A stretch of DNA of 64,000 bases from Apus apus. Lineage: Eukaryota > Chordata > Aves > Apodiformes > Apodidae. A program made the translations under genes and the position numbers. Every line of letters starts with the position of its first letter. Position 1 is the first letter of the stretch. This document shows, in pieces, positions 51,036 through 63,350 of this stretch. Where the stretch lies: NCBI RefSeq assembly GCF_020740795.1, contig NC_067301.1, positions 5,022,001 through 5,086,000 on the forward strand, read 5' to 3'. Under the pieces are notes generated by a model, which saw only the letters and a list, made by a program, of their open reading frames with translations, was not told where the DNA came from and made no database searches.

Positions 51036-54000
51036 ATGGCAACTTCTTCCACCTTCTTCTTTCCTTTCCTTTTCCTCTGTGTGCTGGTTCTTTCTGACAT
51101 CAGTCTTGCGGTTTCCCTGGAGCCTGGCACAAAGCTCAAAAATGTCCCAGAGAACAGCAACCATCTTCAAAACCAAGAGATGTGGCTGCAGCAGCCCAGA
51201 AGTGGGCACCACCACAAGCACAGCTTGGCCAAGAAGGAGAGGGTCCATGCCATGCCTTCGAGAGGACAGCCAGCTGGGGAAGAAGCCCTCAGAATGGGTA
51301 GTGGATCTCCAGCTCTGGAAGAAATGGTGGCAGAGGGACAGCCAGCAGCCCTGAAACAGAATAAGGATATGTTCCTGGGTTTTGAATTCCCATATCCTGA
51401 GAGGGACAACCAGTCCCCTGGGTCTGAGAGAGGAAAGAAGCAGAACCGAGAGCACCGGCGACACAGCCGCAGGGACAGGCTGAAACACCACAGAGGTATT
51501 TGAGCTCCAAGGGAAGATGAAGCTGTTGGGTCACTTGAAATGAGATTACTTGTGTGAGGGCAAGGAGACACAGTTGTGGTTGAGCCACAGGGGTGTGTGG
51601 AGGGTGTGGGTTGCGTGCCTGCTCTGGGGAGAAATCTGCCAAACAAAAGAGGCACAAGAAAAAAGGGGAACTCCAGAACCAGAGGTTTTTACTGCTGGCT
51701 GCAGTTTTGTGAAAATGATTTGGTTTGCCTTACAGGGGGAGCTCTGCAAGTTCCTAGGACTTGAGGGGTTGTTTTGGGGTGGCCTGCTTTGTTTTGTAGC
51801 TGATGGTTCAATTTAGGAACAAAAATGTCCAAGCCACATTCAATCTCTGCACTGACTTCAAAACATGACCAGAACTAGAAGTAGTACAAAAAAACCCCAC
51901 TTCTTTAAGATCAGTTTCTTCTCAGCAGAACCTGTATTCTTCTGTATTTATCCTGAACTACAAACAATAGAAGTTTTGCTTATGTGGAAAATTGCACTAA
52001 TTATTTTAAAATGTTGCTTATTTTTGACTGGCACTGCTTTCCTTTACAGGTCAAGTTGTGGGTGTGTCACTATGGTGTGGTGTGCTCAGTGTGGTAAAGA
52101 TTTAGCTCTATTAAAACCAGGCAATTTGTGTCAATCTACACGCTTTGACAAGCTGGGTGTCAGTATCCCTGAGTTCCAGCTATCACTCCTCCCTGCATCA
52201 GTAAGAAGAGCTCTTATTTTCTCAGGGAACTGACTAAAAAACTCATGTTAAGCAAAATAGAAAAGTATGCAACAAAGCTGGTTTGAAGCAGTATTTGCAG
52301 ACTACAAAACAGATCTTGTTCCTTTGGTTTAACTTATGGTCTGTATTTAAATTAATATTTAGGAAAGCAAGGATCAGGCTCTGAAGATCTTATTTCAATA
52401 TAGGTAGGTCCTGACTTGAGCTAAATTGAAATAACCCACTACTAAAATCAAGCAAGAATGTGTTTGGAAGTATTTGCAGCAGCTTAATCCATTGGTTTTA
52501 AAATGGTTAAAAAGGTACACTTTGTACTCTTGAGACCAGAAGAAGGAATTCTTTGCTTCTTAAGCAAGAGACAGACACATCTTCAAGAAGGTGTGATTAT
52601 GTATGTGTATTATTAAGTGTGTAAAAACCAAGATGCATATACTCTGGACCTCATCTATCACTTTAATAGCACATGACTCGGTTTTACACTGGTCTAAACA
52701 GCAGCTCAGGGTGATAAAACACTTGCCAGTGGCTGGATGAAATTTGAATTCTCTTGACTCAAATCTATGAGAGAAAAGGGATGAGAAATCTAATGTTACT
52801 GTACCTGTTCCCCTCTCCAGGGAAGGCTCCTGATGCTGGGCCCAGCTCCCTGTACAAGAAACCTGAAAGCTTTGAAGAACAGTTTCAAAACCTCCAGGCA
52901 GAGGAAGCTACAAGTCTGACTCCCACCATGGTTCTCAACACTGCACTGGAACTAGCTGTTTCCACAGAAGAGCCTCCTGTTCTTCCAGCCACATCACCAC
53001 GACCACAGGTAAAGAGACAGATGGTAACAGCACTGTGCCTCTGATGCAGACAGAAATCTCCTGCAGATAAGATCCAGTTTCTTTTTTCCAGTAAGAGGTA
53101 AGTGCTTGCTTAACACCAAAGCCCTCCCTCAAAAGCAGCTGTCTTGGAGGCATCTAAACACCTGTTCTCCATAAACAGTTCCTTTAGTTGCTGCTTTTCC
53201 CTGCCCTTCCTCCCCCTTAACTAGCCATCTTCATTCAGCTTCAAAGACCAGAGAGGCAGTAGGAGCACTGGATGGAGAGGCAGCACGTCCTAATATTCCT
53301 TGCTCAACTTTAGTCCTCACACAGAAGCAGTGGCTTCAGCAGCAACATGGGAAAGCTCTTCCCTTTTGAAAATGGAAAATGACATGCCAAGAACCCCAGT
53401 GGACAAGACAGGGGTGGAGATGGGAGGATATCATAAAGTCTTTTTAAGGTCTAAAAGCACCAGGAGAATTTGCAAAGACTTCAGTGTCACTACAGAAGTG
53501 TAATCTCTTGTCTCTTTGATTTCCTGTGGTTTGCAGGCCCGCCTCAGGCATGATGGGGATGTGATGCCCACCCTAGATATGGCACTCTTTGACTGGACAG
53601 ATTATGAGGATCTCAAACCTGAAATGTGGCCATCTGCTAAAAAGAAAGGTGCTAAACCTCCTTGTCCTCTTTCCCAAAAGTGATTCTGTAAGCCTTGTTT
53701 TGTGGTTAGTGTTCACAGATGTGCTGATGGATGAGAGATCATAGCAGTGGGGAAAGAAAGAAAAAGCATTATGCTGATTGTGTTTTGTGCTCAGTTTCAG
53801 AATGTTTCTCATTTTGGATGCATAGTTTGAAGGCAGAGGAAAAATTATAGATGGAAGGTTGAGAAATAGGGAGGGGATTAGACTATGAAGGTTTAGAGTT
53901 AAAACTTTTGAAGCTTGAGGCTGTTTTTACCCCGGAACAATAGTCTCCAAAATGAAAACACGAGCATGAAATTTTCTCTCAGCGTCTGTTTTTCTCCATA

Positions 54001-56534
54001 GAGAAACGCCGCAGTAAGAGCCCCAGCAGTGGAAATGAAACGGTGGCAGCTGAAGGAGAGCCATGTGACCATCACCTTGACTGCCTCCCAGGTCAGGATC
54101 AGCTTGGTAGAGTCATTTCTCCAAAGATGAGTTTGTTAGAAATCTATCCCAGGTTCTAATACAGGTATAATGATTTACAATACTGATAGAAAGTAGTACC
54201 CAGAGCAAAGGGCAGAGGCTCTCTAGGCTACTGTGGGGACAGAGGATGTACCATGGAGCTGTCATGGATGTCAGCAGCCCTACAAGGGAAGGGGATAAAT
54301 GAGCTCTGCTGACCCTTGTTCCTGTGTTGCAGGTTCTTGCTGTGACTTGCGTGAGCACCTCTGCAAACCACACAACCGAGGCCTTAACAATAAATGTTAT
54401 GATGACTGCATGTGCACTGAAGGTGAGGTCCCTTCTTCTCTCTCCTCCTTCCAGCTGGCTTTGCAGTTGGCTGTGTTGACTCAGAATAGTGGTTTATATG
54501 TGAAAACAGGAGCCAAGCTCTGCTCCTCTTAGCCTCTCCCTGCCATTGACTCACAATGTGACTGTTGGGTCATCTAGGTTATCTTGTTTTCCCCCAAAAA
54601 ACAAAAATCCTGTTATCTACAAGCCTAACAGGAGAAGCCACACTATATTACCACTTCCATGGTGCTTTCAGGTATGATAGGTTATAAAAACTGAGTATTA
54701 TCCTTGCTTTACAGGACCGTATCTCTAATATGGCTTTCCAGAAAAAAAATTCAACTGAACTTGTAGCAGTTTTGTAGCTGTGGGTAGGACACAGACTTTT
54801 GTTTCTTAAAACTATTTCTGAAGAATCCACTGCAGCCTTTAATAGACAGTTGTGTTATGAAGATGTTGAAAGATACTTTTCTAGTCTGAACATGTTCAGG
54901 ATCTGCTCCAGGCTCTGGGTTTTGTCTGCAAGAACAAAACTCTTTGAGCAGGTGATTGACCTACTTTTTCCCCAGGTAAATAGACTGTTTTCCTGGAGTT
55001 CCAATGTTAAATGATAGTCTTCACCTTGGGTGTGTCATGTAACACTTGAAGGTCCTTATCAGAGATTATGTTCTGATAGATTAGCCTAGAAAAGTGTTCC
55101 TACAAGCCTAATGAGGGCTGGCCCCCCCCAGGCCCTGCTTTATACTTAAGCTAGTTATAAGTTGGTGCCAAATGTGCATCCTCTGTTGCATTAAAAAGAT
55201 CCCCAGAGATATAAGGTGCAAATAAGGCAGACAAGATGCTTAGATATGAGCAGAGCCCTGAGCTTGTGTGCTCTCCTTCTGGGAGGGCCAGACTGCCCTG
55301 GGGGGATTGGTAATGAGGGGCAGAAACCCAGCTTCAAGGTAGCTGGTCTCACATAGCCCAGGGACACACACTCCAAAGGGCTGCTCAGTGACCTGAGACA
55401 TTGCTGGGTCTCCTGTGTACACATACTCAAGGACAGTTTATGGGCTGTCTCATTATAAAAGCTATAAATCCTCAGCCTCTCCTACTTTGGGGGTGCTGGC
55501 ACTGTTGCTATCTGTTGCCTGCTCTGGAAGTAAAAAGAGCTGGAGTTTCTAGGATGATCAAATCAGTTCCTGCCAACCCCAATGACCAGATCCTAGGCTA
55601 GTGAAAATCAGGGCTTTTGTGACAATTATTTTCACTTAGGCTGTGCCCTGTCTAGCCTAACCAGCTGCACATTCTGGTGTGACAAAGTCAGACAATAGAC
55701 ACCAAAAGATAAACCTATCAGTGCCAGAAAGCAATGAGTTACCCTGACCAGAGCCTCCCATTGCCTTCTACGGTCATGGGAGAATATGTACTGTTGTTTT
55801 CTACAAATAAAATGCCTTTTTTCCAACCCCTTAGTATTCATTAGTGTTATATCAGATAGCTTCTCTCAGACCCTGCACTTCAAGCATCCAAAACAGAGAA
55901 ACTGAAGGAGATCAGCAGTGAGTTTTGGAACAGACCTCGTAGTAACAGCACTTTAAAGTCTCTTCCCTCTTCTCCTGAAGCTTCAGGGAAAATAAATAGC
56001 AAGGGTAGCTCCCTAGCCATTGCTGCTGTACATTAAGTCTATAGTAATTTCCCAATGGAGAGATCACTTAGGCAGTAATGGGAAGTAATAGGGGGAAACC
56101 AAGCAAGGCTTCCATAAAAATCACTGGAAACAATCAGGATAATTCATTCGTATTTCAAGAAGCCAGTGAAACCTTCTGCCTGAGCCAGTGAATCCCAAAC
56201 CAGAACAGTGAGCCAAAGAGAAGAGCAGGGCCCAGAGAGCAAAATGCCCTGTCCCTGTGAGGCATCCCTCTGCCACCTTGTTTGACACAGCTCAGGCTTC
56301 CCAGTCCTGGGACTGTCCCTACTGCAGCAGGCTCAGTCTGAGGCCGAGAGCTAATTGCTGGGTGTTACTGCTGCAGTGAGCTCTAGTCACTCCTGCTCAC
56401 TTATGCATGTCTCTTCCACAGGGCTACGCTGTTACGCCAAATACCATCGGAACCGGAGAGTGACCCGGAGGAAAGGGCGCTGCGTGGAGCCTGAGTCAGC
56501 CAATGGAGAGCAGGGATCATTCATTAATGTTTAG
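51036..56534 (+). CDS. DRAXIN: DRAXIN: secreted dorsal repulsive axon guidance protein
   Basis: Six coding exons: 51036-51495, 52821-53008, 53537-53648, 54002-54091, 54333-54422 and 56422-56534, encoding 350 aa (human 349). Residues 1 to about 25 form a signal peptide with an [11 protein letters not shown] core. A variable middle follows, with a strongly basic cluster at about 132-152 (K-K-Q-N-R-E-H-R-R), then the conserved segment [16 protein letters not shown] encoded by exon 3. The C-terminal cysteine-rich domain, related to the Dickkopf colipase fold, has ten cysteines (275, 281, 286, 287, 294, 305, 309, 311, 317 and 334) and ends G-S-F-I-N-V. N265-E-T is a possible N-glycosylation site. 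The protein was first described in chick as a repellent for spinal and forebrain commissural axons; it binds DCC/netrin and can antagonise Wnt through LRP6. The ATG lies 22 nt inside an exon, so the first exon is noncoding. Confidence 0.98.
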
Positions 56535-57333
56535 GAGGATGGAACTCCTGCCTGGATGGTCAGGAGCTGGGGTCAAACTGTTTATACCTAGTAATGGGAA
56601 TTAGAGGAAAAAGTCAAGGAAATGACTGAAGCTGCAGGCTCTGAACGTGCCAGGTTTCAACAAGACTGAAGCTCATGGTAATTATAAATAGAGTGGCCTC
56701 AGCCTTTTCCATACCAGGACTGCATTCCCCCTCCCTTACCTCAGCACATTCCTGCCACTGAGTTGGGTCTCCTCTCCAGGTTAGTGAGAGATGATCATGA
56801 CTGACCTAACAGTCTGATGGTTCCAGCAAGAAAAGGCTGTGCAGTTTCATCTTCTCCTCTTAACAGAGGCAAGATATGAAAGATCCTTCAAGTCAAAGGG
56901 GATATGAGCTTAAACTTTACCCCTTGCTTGAGAAAAAATGTAGATCCTCCTTAAGGATCAGAGGTTCCAAGAGAACAGGAAGCATGTAGCCTCTAGGTGG
57001 AATCAAAAGATGGGAAATGGGTCAGCAGGAAGCTGTCTGCCTAGGTGAGAGGGGAACTTCTGACAGGGCTCTTGCTCTCTGCCTTGTTCACTGCTGCAGA
57101 CATACATTCCCTAGCTGTAACACACTACCACTTCCTTCCTGTCTTTGAGACCATCCAGTACCACTGCTTTGTTCCTTTCTTGCTTCCAGAGAACCACCTG
57201 GCTTCTGCAAGGATGTGGCAGGACATCCCAGCCTGCAGCTCTCACTCATTTAGTTATACTGCCAAGTCTGCTTTTTTTAATGATTATTTTTAGGAGCTTT
57301 CTAGGGAAGTGATAGTTTTCCTAGTGAGCCAAA

Positions 57334-57339
57334 AATAAA
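57334..57339 (+). terminator. DRAXIN: Candidate DRAXIN poly(A) signal 1
   Basis: AATAAA in aaaaataaagc, about 800 nt after the stop codon. Confidence 0.5.
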
Positions 57340-57423
57340 GCTTTTGGTAACAGGAGATAGGGACAGGCTGTTCCATTGTAGTAAATTCTGTAACATGTTG
57401 CATGCGTGTTCCCATGATATGTA

Positions 57424-57429
57424 AATAAA
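57424..57429 (+). terminator. DRAXIN: Candidate DRAXIN poly(A) signal 2
   Basis: AATAAA in gtaaataaagatatc, 90 nt after the first, followed within about 20 nt by a GT-rich stretch (ggtatctgttgtgc) that fits a downstream element. This one looks better supported. Confidence 0.6.
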
Positions 57430-57450
57430 GATATCATAGGTATCTGTTGT

Positions 57451-60400
57451 GCAACTCTTCTGCTTCTTTGACTGGACCTAAGGACATAGCTTTGTGTGAT
57501 TACCTGAAGTCATCAGTGCTACCTGCTAGCCAGCTCCCTTATACACTTTTTCTGGCTCCTGCTACTTTTTGCAGGAATAGAAATATTAATCCTGGTGCTG
57601 TGGTCAGAATCCTCTTAACACAGCTCCCCTAAACCCCATGTGTTCTATATGAGTAGGCAAATCTCCATTTTGCACTCCTTTTTCTGTTATAGTGTCAATC
57701 TGCATTATGTATTCACTCAAATGCTGCTAGCATAATAGTTTATGCCTCTAATATGATGAGTGCCCAGTCATGACTACAGAGCTATGCTATGAATACAATA
57801 TTAGTTCTGACCCACATACACCTGCACTGCCAGGAGGTTTACTAAAGGAGGCGTTTGTAGAGGGGCATTTAGGCAAAACCTACCACTCAGTTGGATGTAG
57901 CTAGTTAGATGTCTTCTGACAGCACTACATGTTAGCCCAACAGGCAGGAGCAAAGAAAGTTGGTTTGGCTCCAGCTCTGTGCCACAGCAGCAAGGGTGCA
58001 ATTTGTTAACTCAGAAAGAGAAATGCAGCCCAGATGCAGAATAGTAGGTGGTGCTGGCAGTGCTGTTGTCAGTGGAATCAGGAAGGGAAAAAGGCCTTAA
58101 CTTATCACAGTGACTTGCAGAGGCTCAAACACTGGTCTGTGTGACACCCATGAGATCCACATGCACAGCCATTACAAAGCCAAGCTTTGGTACCACATTG
58201 CCTTCCCCTGGAGGAGTGCAGAGATGGTCAGAATAGTGCAACTGAAAGAAAGCAGGGAATTTTGCAGGGGTGATGCAGGTAGTCATTGCCCTATCCTCTA
58301 CATATGGAATCCTTGTAGGATTCTGGGCAGTGTTTTGGGCAAGACAGTGTTGTAAACCATGTAAAATACAAGCAGGCTTAAACAGCATTTTTTTAAACCA
58401 GAATTTTAAACCAGCACTTATAGACTCCAAAAGGAGACCTTCTTCAGCTCTTGCTTTTTCAGTTTTTGGGCTGTTAACTCTGAATATAAAGAACAGATGA
58501 CTCTTAATCAGAGGGATTAGTTAAGTGTCTAAGGTGAGTGAAAATTGACTTAATTATTATAAATCAAGCAGCAAAATTATTGGATTGATTGCCCCTGAGA
58601 CTCACCCCTTCTGAATCAAACTGATGTGACAGAGGTGAAGCAGAAAGGGGGAACAGAGCACAGGCACATGCTGCACAGCCACAGCACTGCAGAACGAATC
58701 AGACAACCTGATTTATGTATTGGCCAGATAGACTACTGACTTGGCAATTGCAGTGCAAAGCAAAGCTGTTGGGTAAATAATATGCCAAGGTGTGGAATAC
58801 AAGACCAGCCTGTGATATAAAATGCCAGGGCAACATTTGTACAAAGCCAGCCCATGTCTGAGTGTAGCAAAGCTTTTCAGTGCTGCTCTGTGCTACCTCA
58901 AGAGCATGACAGCAGCTGCAGAGCAATAGTATCACTGGGTTACATTTAGCAGCTTTCCCCATCTTTCCCAGTATCTCCCAGTTACAGCCCAGTCAGCAAC
59001 AGTTCTGCCTTTAGGGACATTAGGTCTGAACAAGAGACAGGGAGATAAATGTCAAGCAAATCTTGGTTTATATGTTGTTCTCAGCTGATTTTTTGAGCAA
59101 CTCAAATTAAGAATTTGCACAAACTCAGCTTCTCTACTGCCCCCAGAGAGCTTAAGCCAGAGCTCTTGCAAGATTTTCTATTGTCCTGAAAGGACTTTGG
59201 ATCCAGCCCAAACCAGTCATAGCAGGGTTCTGTGGAATCATTTTTAAAGTTAATTGCAGGGCACACATGCAAGAAAGGTGACTGACATTTGCGAATTCCA
59301 CCCAAACTCCTGCTCTACAGCTACTGCTGTAAGCAGCCTCACAATGAATCCAAGGGGTATGCATCATTTTAAACCACTTATCCAAGGGGGGAGATCATTA
59401 GACATGGAAAAGAGAGGACAACGTGCTGATTTGACATAATCATCTCAGCAGCTGCCTGCTCTGCAAATGCTGTTGAATCTTGGGGATGTTGCTGGCAGTT
59501 GCCAAAATTATGACTGCAAGGGAGACAAGGAGTGGAAGCACAAATTAAAACACTTGGGAATCATTCTGTCTCAGGTCTGTAATAGTCTGCATTCATTTTA
59601 GCTTGGGGGTGGTTTATTTAAATCCTCTTCCCTTCCATCCCCACCCCCCAGTAATTACCCTGTTGTCAATCCCCAGTGTGTGAAAGTGCTTCAATTTCAA
59701 ACCCATGCTATACTAAATCTTTCCAGTCCATGCCAGCCACTCTCTGCTCCATAAAGCCTGGAAAAAGCATTGCTTTCACATCTTTTATCAGAAAAAAAAT
59801 GAGGGTTGTTGTTTTCTTGCAATGTTTTGAGTGATCCTATGTACCCCACAAACACAATTCTGTTATGTCACTTCATTTTTTTACAGTGCCAGTGAATCTT
59901 TAAGAGTAGTCCCTCAGTTATATATTAAAGCTCTAGTTGGCTTTTAGAAAAAACAGAGGAGCAGCTCTTCCTTGCTGAGACAAGAAAGGACTTTCATGTG
60001 TGCTTGTCAAGATACTACATTAGCCTAACTCTCTACTCCCCAAATCATCTTGCCATAGACTGCTCTGCACTGAAGTTGCAGAAGGCTCCCCACCAGCACA
60101 ACAAACTACCCCCAGTTTTCCCTCCAATCCAAATTATGTCTCTGCTGGCTGATTTCCCATTGGGATTTAAAAGGGAGTTTGTAGAGCCAGGACAACTCCT
60201 ACACACCCTTCCTCACCACTTACTCAGGAAGTCTCCTTTTATAATATATACAGCTGTGCCAAGCTGATGGCTTCATTGCTCTCAGCTCCACAGCCTGGGG
60301 AACAACTCAAAGACACCAGTGTCAACTGCAGCCTTTAGTTACCTTCAGACTAGACCCCAACAGAGTGACACAAAGGGCAGAACTATGAGGGTTGAGCTTG

Positions 60401-60673
60401 TCTCCATCCCCACAGGCTAGACAAAGATAGCAGGAGCAATTGTATTAGCTCCTTTTACTTCCCCACAGAATTGTTATCACCTTATCCACCAAGGGTACAG
60501 TGTCCTGAAAATGCAAAGGAAGCATTTCTGCCTTATTAGCCTCACTTTATGCTGTCAGGAAGGGAACCAGCTGTGTATTAGGTTTCTACTCAAGTCTGCA
60601 GAAGACATACCACCAATATATTTAACATAAAGCAGGTAATTGCTGGATATTAATTGCAGTAAGCTGAACTCAC
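57451..60673. other. Intergenic region between DRAXIN and AGTRAP, first part
   Basis: Only short frames on both strands with no recognisable domain, and no repeat family that I can name. Confidence 0.5.
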
Positions 60674-60809
60674 CCAGACCAGCCTTCTAGTTAGGAAACT
60701 CTCTGTATCCTGTTTCTGGCCTCCTGGGTTGCCGGCTTCTCCCTGCAGATCTTCTTTAACTTGCTGCTTATCTTTCTCACCATGTTTATCTTGCTTTGAG
60801 TTATCAAGC
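60674..60809 (-). other. Exon-like segment with strong splice sites, gene unknown
   Basis: On the minus strand a textbook acceptor (a tract of C and T, gtctctgttcccttccctag) precedes 136 nt that end at CTGG|gtgagt. One frame is fully open across it after a leading single base. It encodes about 45 very hydrophilic residues rich in K, Q, D and E (L-D-N-S-K-Q-D-K-H-G-E-K at the start, S-F-L-T-R-R-L-V-W at the end). I do not recognise it, and no partner exon or ATG was found. It could be an exon of an unannotated gene or a lncRNA, or chance. Confidence 0.25.
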
Positions 60810-60886
60810 CTAGGGAAGGGAACAGAGACAGCAGGTTACACAGAGCAGCATTTTACAAGGTACAAGCAAAGATAAAAAACAATCAA

Positions 60887-60898
60887 CCCCCCCCCCCC
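60887..60898. repeat. Poly-C run (12 C)
   Basis: Twelve consecutive C. Such runs are prone to slippage and sequencing error. Confidence 0.95.
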
Positions 60899-62860
60899 GA
60901 TCAGATAGGTGTGAGAGATGTGCAAATGCACAATGTCTATCATAGCTTTCATTGTTTTCATATCCATGAGATCATTAAGACATTTCCAAATCCCTTGAGT
61001 CCATGATATGCAAGCCCAGGATATAATAAGCAGGGCTGAATTAATTGTATGATACATCGACAAACAAAATGAAGTAAAGAGCTTTTATTGTACAAGGAGA
61101 AACTAACGTTTTGCATTAAACAGCAGTCACATCAATCCAAATTATGGCTCATGCTGCATAAATTATGCTGAGACTGTCTCAGACTGGGTGAGAATGCTGA
61201 AAGGAGAACAGACACCCACATACTGCTGCATCTAAACAGTGCTTAAACAGGGACAGTGGAATTTGTCTTTATACAAACAGTTCTCCTTTGATTGAAACCC
61301 CTCCTGGCAGAAGGGCTTTCTTATTGCCCTCTGCACCCAAACACTGTGCCAACAACATAGCTATTTAAAGTCTCTATTTCCCCCCCCATCCCAGGTGTTA
61401 CATCTTGGTTTTGACACTTAGGGTAAAATCTAGTCCTTGACATTAATGGGACCACTAGCATTGATCCCATTTGGTGCCACTACTTCTGCAAATAGAGGCA
61501 GAACTTCCCTGCAAGACACAAAAACATAACTGAAGTCATGGCTGATGGGTCACATGGCAATAGATGAGTTATATTTCAGTCTTTCATCTGGTAAAGTGGC
61601 ACATTCACAGATTCCTGAGGAGACTTTCATGGCCTTGATTTTTTACCTCTGTTCTGAGCTATACCAGTTTTGTTTTGGTGCTTCCTCTGGTTAGCATTTT
61701 CTAGGTTGTTTCATTTTGGCTTTTAATACTTTGCCTTGGGAGATCTTCAAGCATGCTGCATATTAGCAGTCCATAACATTCAGGGTGCAGTGAAGAACAG
61801 AGTAGGGGTAGGGCTACATTTGTGGTTTGTTTGGGAATATCTGAGTGTAGGTTCAGCATTGCACGACTCTCATGCATAACCTTGCACTGCACTGCTTGAA
61901 CTGGGTATGAGATTTAAGAATGACTCATGCATTTCCACATTCAGCTTCTGCAATGAACTTGCAGAAGTTCATTGCTCATCCCTAAGAGGCCCCATCTTTT
62001 CTGTAAGAATAAATTATGACAACAAAGCAACTGACCCAGTAAAACATTGTAGTATTTCACTGTAGACAGCTAAAACATATATTGGGCAAGGAGGGGAGGG
62101 TTTGAGAGAGACCATCCTGACTTCTTGGTTCTGTTAGTTCATTTGCCATACTTGGGGAGAAGACTGCTGTCATGAACTGGGAAGGAAATGGTAAGTTATA
62201 GCTGTTGGGGGTTGTGTGTGTGTGTGGAGGGGGGAGGCTGGGTTGACCACTTCTTCTCTAAAATGGGACAAGCTTTATTTCAGAATGAGATGAAAAACTC
62301 ATTGTTTATACCATCTTTTAGGCAACAAATTCAGCCATCTAGTTGAAGGGAAAAATCTATGGCCAAAGGAAGAAAGGAACTACCTGCCAGCCATTCCAGC
62401 TATATGGCTCAACCTCAACCTGAACTTGGCTTGGGTACTGTGTGATACAGCTGAGCAGAGCTCCCACCTGGCAATGGCTTTTTTATTGGTGTTTATTAAG
62501 AGTCTCTTTGTCACTCCTCATCTTTTTGTCACCGTAATGATGAGTGCACAAAAACTTTCTCTTCCTCCAGAAAGCATTCACTTTCCTGGGCTCTGAGTAG
62601 AGCCCAAGTATACTGTCAAACCCTCCCTCAGCTGTATTTTGTCTGTAAATAGCAGGAAGAACCTTTTGGCTTTTTGGAGTAAACCAACTCAACCAGGTGG
62701 CTGTTTTAGAAACAGGTGCTGTGTATCACACCTCAGGTAGCTGGAATATCCAGACTATTTCCTCCCCAGGAAAAACAGCTGTCTGACAAGAAATCACCAC
62801 CTGCCACCCCGTCTACAAAAGCCCACCCCAGAGCCACCCTGAATCAACCCAGGTGGCTGA
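60899..62860. other. Intergenic region between DRAXIN and AGTRAP, second part
   Basis: No supported exon. There is a short (TG)n tract at about 62213-62226. A minus-strand open stretch at about 62500-62690 ends in two AATAAA words but has no good acceptor in front. Confidence 0.45.
62213..62226. repeat. (TG)7 microsatellite
   Basis: Seven perfect TG dinucleotides followed by a G-rich stretch. Confidence 0.9.
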
Positions 62861-62864
62861 GGGC

Positions 62865-63350
62865 ATACAGCAGGGCGGGGGTCGTGCCTCCACAACCTTC
62901 CCGACCCGATTACGGGCCGGGGGCGCCCGAGGCCCCGCGGAGGGGCCGGGACCGGGCGGGGCGGATCCTGCCTCGCCCCGCCGCCCTCCCCTGGGCGGCC
63001 CGGGGCCAGCCCGTGGCAGCGGTGGGGCCCGGCCCAGCCCCGTCGGAGGCGGCCCCGCCGCCGCCGGGAGTCACGGGGCGGGCAGGCGGGCTGCTGCCAT
63101 GGAGCTGCCCGCCGTCAACCTCAAGGTAGGGGATGTGGGGCCGGGCTGCCCCGCTGGGCAGGGGCCTGTTGGGCTGGGTTTTGGAGGGCTTGGGGGCCGC
63201 TCCACGGCGTGAGGAGCGGGAGAGCTGCGAGGGGGCGGCCGCGGGGCCGGCGGAGGCGGGGGTCGGAGCGGCCCCGGAGCGGGAGCTTGGCCTGGCCTGG
63301 TCTGCCTGCCCCGCTGCTGAGCGCGCTGGCCGGCTTTGTGCCTGAGCCGG
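62865..63350 (+). promoter_or_regulatory. AGTRAP: CpG island at the AGTRAP start
   Basis: A sharp rise in GC and CpG content around the AGTRAP initiation codon, typical of a housekeeping-type promoter with the first exon inside it. No TATA box is visible. Confidence 0.75.
63099..63125 (+). CDS. AGTRAP: AGTRAP (type 1 angiotensin II receptor-associated protein), first coding exon only
   Basis: ATG in strong context (GCCATGG) opens nine codons, M-E-L-P-A-V-N-L-K, and then a donor gtaggg. This matches the N-terminus of human AGTRAP (M-E-L-P-A-V-N-L-K before V-I-L-L), including the exon boundary as I recall it. The full protein is a small, about 160 aa, multi-pass membrane protein that binds the AT1 receptor C-tail and promotes its internalisation. 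The remaining exons lie beyond the right edge. The call rests on a short peptide plus the conserved position after DRAXIN on the same strand. Confidence 0.88.

Larger units (their letters stand above)
56535..57450 (+). other. DRAXIN: 3' UTR of DRAXIN
   Basis: Runs from the TAG at 56532-56534 to shortly after the second of two AATAAA signals. No other frame of interest is present. Confidence 0.55.
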
